59,281 bases of DNA from an uncultured Bacteroidota bacterium (GTDB taxonomy: Bacteria > Bacteroidota > Bacteroidia > Chitinophagales > Chitinophagaceae), in NCBI GenBank assembly GCA_903839875.1, contig CAIMDZ010000190.1, forward strand, positions 1-59,281. Direction: 5' to 3'. Below are positions 55,370 to 59,281 of the stretch, one piece after another. How positions within the stretch are numbered: the stretch's first letter is position 1; each line of letters starts with the position of its first letter. Under the pieces are notes generated by a model, which was not told the DNA's origin, searched no databases, and worked only from the letters and a program-made list of their open reading frames with translations. The position numbers and the translations under genes were made by a program.

Positions 55370-58144
55370 GTGATGAAAACATTAAAGAAGAATATCATGA
55401 CCACAGCCAGGGTGGTGGTTTTGATCTTTTGTTTGCTGTATGCATGCACCACAAGCGGCAAACAGGATAATTACTTTTGTACAGTTAAGTACAAGGATTC
55501 CATTACCATAGATCGCCATTCAAGGATCTTATACAATAATGTGTTTATTACTAACACTTACAGGCAACCTATTACGGTCCTCATATCAGTTAACGGGCCA
55601 CAAGGATGGCGTTTATTATCCGATGGAGAAATTACTTTATCACTTGCACCGGGGGAAAAGCAAATATTGCCGCTGGCATTTATGAAAATGACAAATGCCA
55701 TAGCAACATGGGCACCGGTTGACATTAATATTCAATTACAAAACACCTCCGATAATGCCCAATACCGGTTTTTTATAAAAGCAAATTCTTTAAGCCGCTT
55801 CAGGATGGTTTCCAAAGTAGATAATATAGAAATGCTTACCAGGGATCAAAAAATAATTATCCCTTTAAAAATCACCAATTCAGGCAGCATACCTGGTATA
55901 TATACCCTTACCTGGAAATGCCCGGGCTTGGATATAGATGAAAAGGTTTCCATTCTTTTGGAAGCGCAAAAAGATACCGAATACATTTACTCCCGGAAAA
56001 TACCTGCAGGTGTGTGGCCTACCCTGAAAAATGAAAAATTGGAATTGGTAATATCAGATACAGCAGGCAATACATATAATCATATTTTCAATGTGTATAA
56101 AGTAGGCAGTGAATTAAAAATGCACGCATCACGGTTTCAAACATTTCCGCTTACACTACAGGGTGGAATTTTAAATTCCGGCAGGGATTTCACTTATTAT
56201 GGCGGATTACATGGCGAAATCACTTTTGATAAAGATAATAGGTTGAATTTCTCTTACAGGTCAAAACAATTAGGTATTAGTACTGAATTTCAAAGAAATA
56301 TATGGATGGTAGAATACTTCCATCAAAGGTGGTCGTATTATGTCGGAACAACTCAAGGATCCAGGTTTTTTGCCATTAATGGTACTGGAGCCAAAGTAAG
56401 ATATAAATGGAAAGAACATGGAGAGATTAGCTTAAGCGGCTCTTTGCACGACCAACAATATTATTATGCAGGCTATTATGCCAATGATAATCTTACGGCC
56501 GATTTAAAATACGCTTTAAAAAGGATTGTTTTTTGGCATACTGCAACTTCAAATTTCGACCTTACTTATCATCTTAACAGCTATATTTTTTGGAACAATG
56601 TTCAGTTACTGAAGAATAAAACCACAATTCTGGAAGTGACTGGAGCCATAGGATTGGATCATAGTACAAACCAAATAGCAAATGCACCAAAGGAACTATG
56701 GGGCAGTTCACTAGGTTATTTATTCAATTACCATAAAAATAAATGGAGTATTGCATCCAATTTGGAGGAAAATTCAAACAATTACCCCGGCTTAAGAAAA
56801 GGGCTTCGCTTCCAGAGCCATAATATTAACAGGCAGTTTGGTAAAGTCCCCTTGGGTCTTTTTTATGAATCAAACTATACGCAGAGTAATTATTTCAGAG
56901 ATACCATTTACCGTTCCGACGTTTTTACTTATAACATCACCAAATATGGCATCAGGTCCGGTTGGTATGGTAAGAATATGGGATTTGGATTAAGCTTAGG
57001 TATAATGAGCCAGGAAGGAATAGGTAATTCTATAGGACCCAAGTACCCCTATACAGATTTTAACTATTCCTACAGTAAGAGAAAATTTCATTTACTTTTC
57101 CGTTCATTAACAGGCTATACCAACAAAAATGGAAACGTTAGGGAAGATGTGTTTGTAACCAGTTCCAACATTCACATTTACAATACACATTTTGGAGTAC
57201 AGGGCTTTTATGAGCGCACTCCGATTGTTAATCCAATGGAATTAAAACCTATTACTGGCTTTATTGAAACTTTGAATTTTATTACTTACATGAATTTTAA
57301 GATCCGGAAAACCTTCGGTGGGCAGTTAAGATATAGTATTTCCAAATCACTTTATGATAATTCAGTACAATCCTACATCGGTGGCAATTTGAATTACCAT
57401 AATGAAAAGAAAGGTTTGGCAATTGATTTCTTTGGCAATATCCCATTGCAAAAAACGAATGATATGATCCCCGGTTTCAATAGGCAATATCTAAGCCTTA
57501 CCGTAAGTAAAAGATTCAATTTTCCCGTTTTTGTAAAAAGAAAATATTATGATCTGAAAGTGGTTGCTTTCTTCGATGAAAATAATAATGGTATACGGGA
57601 TAATAATGAAAAACTCTTATCAAATGTTGCTATTGAATTAAATGGCTTGCTCTTTCTTACTGACGAACAAGGATCCTTTTCTTATGAAAATATTGAGAGA
57701 GGAATTTATACCGTTGATCTGCATAATGTAAAGAATATTAAAGGCATCATCCCCTCCTCTGGTTTTATTCAGAAGATAAATGTTACGGAAAATACTACCT
57801 ATGAAATACCATTTAAGAAAAGCAAACTGATCAGCGGCAGTATTAAAGTAATCCTGGATTCACTAAGTCCGGCTAATTTTACACCTGATTACCTTAAATT
57901 GACTGCAACAGATACCGCGGGTACAGTTTATATGACGGCAACAGATGAATTGGGCGATTATTATTTTAATCTTCCTTCCGGCATTTATTCATTATCACTC
58001 AACGCCAGGGCTTTCACTAATTTCATTAAACCACTGAAAATATCTTACAAAATTGATCTTGTGAATAATAATGAAGCAATAGTAGTCTTTGAAATTGACC
58101 AGAAAAACCGCCAGATAAAAATGAAAACCTTTAAGATTGATTAA
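55370..58144 (+). CDS. Outer-membrane barrel protein with Ig-like and SdrD-like domains (usher-like layout)
   Basis: The 924-residue exported protein has an N-terminal hydrophobic signal (MTTARVVVLIFCLLYAC), possibly a lipoprotein. Two Ig-like/NEW3-type domains (about 35-260; VFITNTYRQPITVLISVNGP, KITNSGSIPGIYTLTWKCPG) precede a long barrel region (about 260-715) of alternating strands. The C-terminus has an SdrD-B/carboxypeptidase-regulatory-like domain (VVAFFDENNNGIRDNNEKLL) and a second small beta domain. Ig domains, then barrel, then a small C-terminal beta domain recalls an usher with fused chaperone-like modules, but no usher homology is claimed. Follows the stress-protein gene; a strong terminator ends the unit. 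Confidence 0.7.
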   Translation: MMKTLKKNIMTTARVVVLIFCLLYACTTSGKQDNYFCTVKYKDSITIDRHSRILYNNVFITNTYRQPITVLISVNGPQGWRLLSDGEITLSLAPGEKQILPLAFMKMTNAIATWAPVDINIQLQNTSDNAQYRFFIKANSLSRFRMVSKVDNIEMLTRDQKIIIPLKITNSGSIPGIYTLTWKCPGLDIDEKVSILLEAQKDTEYIYSRKIPAGVWPTLKNEKLELVISDTAGNTYNHIFNVYKVGSELKMHASRFQTFPLTLQGGILNSGRDFTYYGGLHGEITFDKDNRLNFSYRSKQLGISTEFQRNIWMVEYFHQRWSYYVGTTQGSRFFAINGTGAKVRYKWKEHGEISLSGSLHDQQYYYAGYYANDNLTADLKYALKRIVFWHTATSNFDLTYHLNSYIFWNNVQLLKNKTTILEVTGAIGLDHSTNQIANAPKELWGSSLGYLFNYHKNKWSIASNLEENSNNYPGLRKGLRFQSHNINRQFGKVPLGLFYESNYTQSNYFRDTIYRSDVFTYNITKYGIRSGWYGKNMGFGLSLGIMSQEGIGNSIGPKYPYTDFNYSYSKRKFHLLFRSLTGYTNKNGNVREDVFVTSSNIHIYNTHFGVQGFYERTPIVNPMELKPITGFIETLNFITYMNFKIRKTFGGQLRYSISKSLYDNSVQSYIGGNLNYHNEKKGLAIDFFGNIPLQKTNDMIPGFNRQYLSLTVSKRFNFPVFVKRKYYDLKVVAFFDENNNGIRDNNEKLLSNVAIELNGLLFLTDEQGSFSYENIERGIYTVDLHNVKNIKGIIPSSGFIQKINVTENTTYEIPFKKSKLISGSIKVILDSLSPANFTPDYLKLTATDTAGTVYMTATDELGDYYFNLPSGIYSLSLNARAFTNFIKPLKISYKIDLVNNNEAIVVFEIDQKNRQIKMKTFKID

Positions 58145-58747
58145 TATCGTATAAGGCAAAAAAAGCCGCAGGAAGAGCCTGCGGCTTTTTTGTATCAGGA
58201 AATTTGAAGAAAGAATATCCTGCTATATTGAGCAGTTATTATTATTCTTTCAGGGATGCCTGCTAAAGCACGAGCGAAGCTCATTTTCGATCGTAAACTA
58301 TCTAACCCTATTACTATCCGCTTTAGCTAAAATTACACAACATGAACACACTCCATTGCAAGTAATTTAAACCAAAGCATGATATTTATTATCCCTTAAC
58401 TCCTGCCTAAGGGACAATCTAATTTAGTTAATTAAGCCAAACGGGCTATACTGTTAACCTGTAGATAATAGATTATAAACACCAATCCAACGCGGCGGAT
58501 CTACAATGCAATAGGAGCTGCTCAAAACGCTTTACAAATGACTCTAAGGATAAGAAATAATTAGCCCGGGAAGGGTATGAGTTTTATATCGTGATTATGA
58601 TGAAGAAAAAATGGAACAGCGAAGCGCTCAGCGAAAAAATTAAAAAATAATTATTTACAAGATAAAAGAACAACAATAATTCGATTTACATCAGGCTCTA
58701 TAAATGCTAATAATTAAATCACCTGGATGATTGGAGTTAATAAATAA
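58145..58747. other. Intergenic region with a degenerate MITE-like copy
   Basis: No gene is seen in about 600 bp. It holds the terminator at 58158 and, from about 58411 to 58510, a worn copy of the MITE-like element (CAATCTAATTTAGTTAATTA, then AAGCCAAACGGGCTATAC). The rest is AT-rich. Confidence 0.45.
58158..58191 (+). terminator. Terminator of the barrel operon
   Basis: AAGCCGCAGG and CCTGCGGCTT form a 10-bp stem with a short loop, flanked by A and T runs; it lies 14 bp after the stop codon and could work in both directions. Confidence 0.85.
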
Positions 58748-59260
58748 TTATTGTGAGGATAAGGTGAACGTTAAATCCTGGTAGTAATTCCCCCCCTTAT
58801 AATTCCATGAAGGGTCTACCCTCAGATCTATATAAAAATTGCTTGCTCCTGTTGTACTACTACCAGTCAATAAATTTTGAGGCGTAACTGAAAGGCTTAT
58901 AAAATTTGATGTAGTGCTTTCTTTTACACTCATAATGCTAACAGGCATATTATTGGAAGGGTCTTGTGACGCTGAAGAGAAAAATGGAGTCTTAGCCATA
59001 ACACTGACCTCCCAGGGTTCCTCGCTGATTACTGTTATTTTGTAAAATCCCGGATATGTTTTTCCGGAATTCAGATCATTTTCGTTCAAAAATTGTATCA
59101 CTTGATTCATAGGAATAGTTACACTCATGGTCGCGGGGCTATTAATACTATTGGTTATAATTGAGCGTCTTGGCACATTTTGTTGTTGTGCCTGTTGAGC
59201 ATCGCTATACACAACGACATAAATAATGCAGCATAAAAATAGTATCTTTGGTAATTCTTT
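58748..59260 (-). CDS. Second secreted beta-rich protein of the fibre-like family
   Basis: From the GTG at 59212 there are 154 residues, but the frame upstream encodes a good signal peptide (KILFLCCIIYVVVYSDAQ), so the true start lies near the window end; no ATG is seen in frame, and an upstream stop lies near 59270. The mature part is Ser/Thr/Asn-rich and all-beta (YKITVISEEPWEVSVMAK) and ends WNYKGGNYYQDLTFTLSSQ, like the protein at 53728. Its promoter is outside the window. Confidence 0.6.
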   Translation of the reverse strand, partial: KELPKILFLCCIIYVVVYSDAQQAQQQNVPRRSIITNSINSPATMSVTIPMNQVIQFLNENDLNSGKTYPGFYKITVISEEPWEVSVMAKTPFFSSASQDPSNNMPVSIMSVKESTTSNFISLSVTPQNLLTGSSTTGASNFYIDLRVDPSWNYKGGNYYQDLTFTLSSQ

Positions 59261-59281
59261 ATCAAAAACTTATTTGTATGA

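Overview
The window reads as chromosomal DNA of a Bacteroidota member, most likely near the Chitinophagaceae. The signs are GldH, a type IX secretion sorting domain, a GLPGLI protein beside an outer-membrane barrel, ClpC, LpxH, many signal peptides ending in AQ, and promoters of the TTG-N19-TAnnTTTG type. Nothing pins down the genus.

Layout. 1-3570 is accessory DNA: unknown proteins, a J-domain protein, a C-rich gene-free stretch, and a tRNA-like 3' end plus a second degenerate tRNA-like copy, which together look like the edge of an integrated element. 3650-8340 holds a GH3/beta-lactamase-fold fusion enzyme flanked by three decayed toxin-antitoxin loci. 8641-23553 carries an outer-membrane barrel with a GLPGLI protein, a flavin reductase, RNase Z, a glycosyltransferase and flippase, a YihY membrane protein, a YkgJ protein, ClpC, a STAS protein and GltX. 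23642-35665 has a T9SS-sorted beta-propeller protein, an APH-RapZ fusion, a SixA-like phosphatase, LpxH, glycine C-acetyltransferase, threonine aldolase and other metabolic or secreted proteins. 35711-43869 has a small membrane protein, tandem arylsulfotransferase-like proteins, an AlbA/HATPase regulator, a MutS-like ATPase, a truncated REP-associated transposase with its palindromes, and dihydroorotase. 43981-48776 has a decayed outer-membrane gene, a MITE-like repeat, YicC, GldH, MsrB, a GNAT enzyme and a broken adenylate cyclase.

49365-59281 looks like one regulated unit. A membrane-anchored protein overlaps an OmpR/PhoB-type response regulator, followed by its histidine kinase. Next come a sensorless kinase copy that has lost the phospho-accepting histidine, a secreted beta-rich protein, a Gly-rich stress-type membrane protein and a 924-residue outer-membrane protein with Ig-like and SdrD-like domains. 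A second secreted protein with the same C-terminal signature lies on the other strand. Three promoters here, before the pseudokinase, the first secreted protein and the stress protein/outer-membrane pair, share one architecture: boxes of TTAAG/TAAAG every 11 bp, then AATAGCA one step later, then a -7 element exactly 16 bp after the start of the last box. This fits control by a PhoB-like regulator, probably the one encoded here, and is the strongest candidate for an undescribed system in the window.

Dispersed repeats are frequent: a MITE-like element with terminal inverted repeats, REP-type palindromes, and 7-bp-period repeats placed next to start codons.
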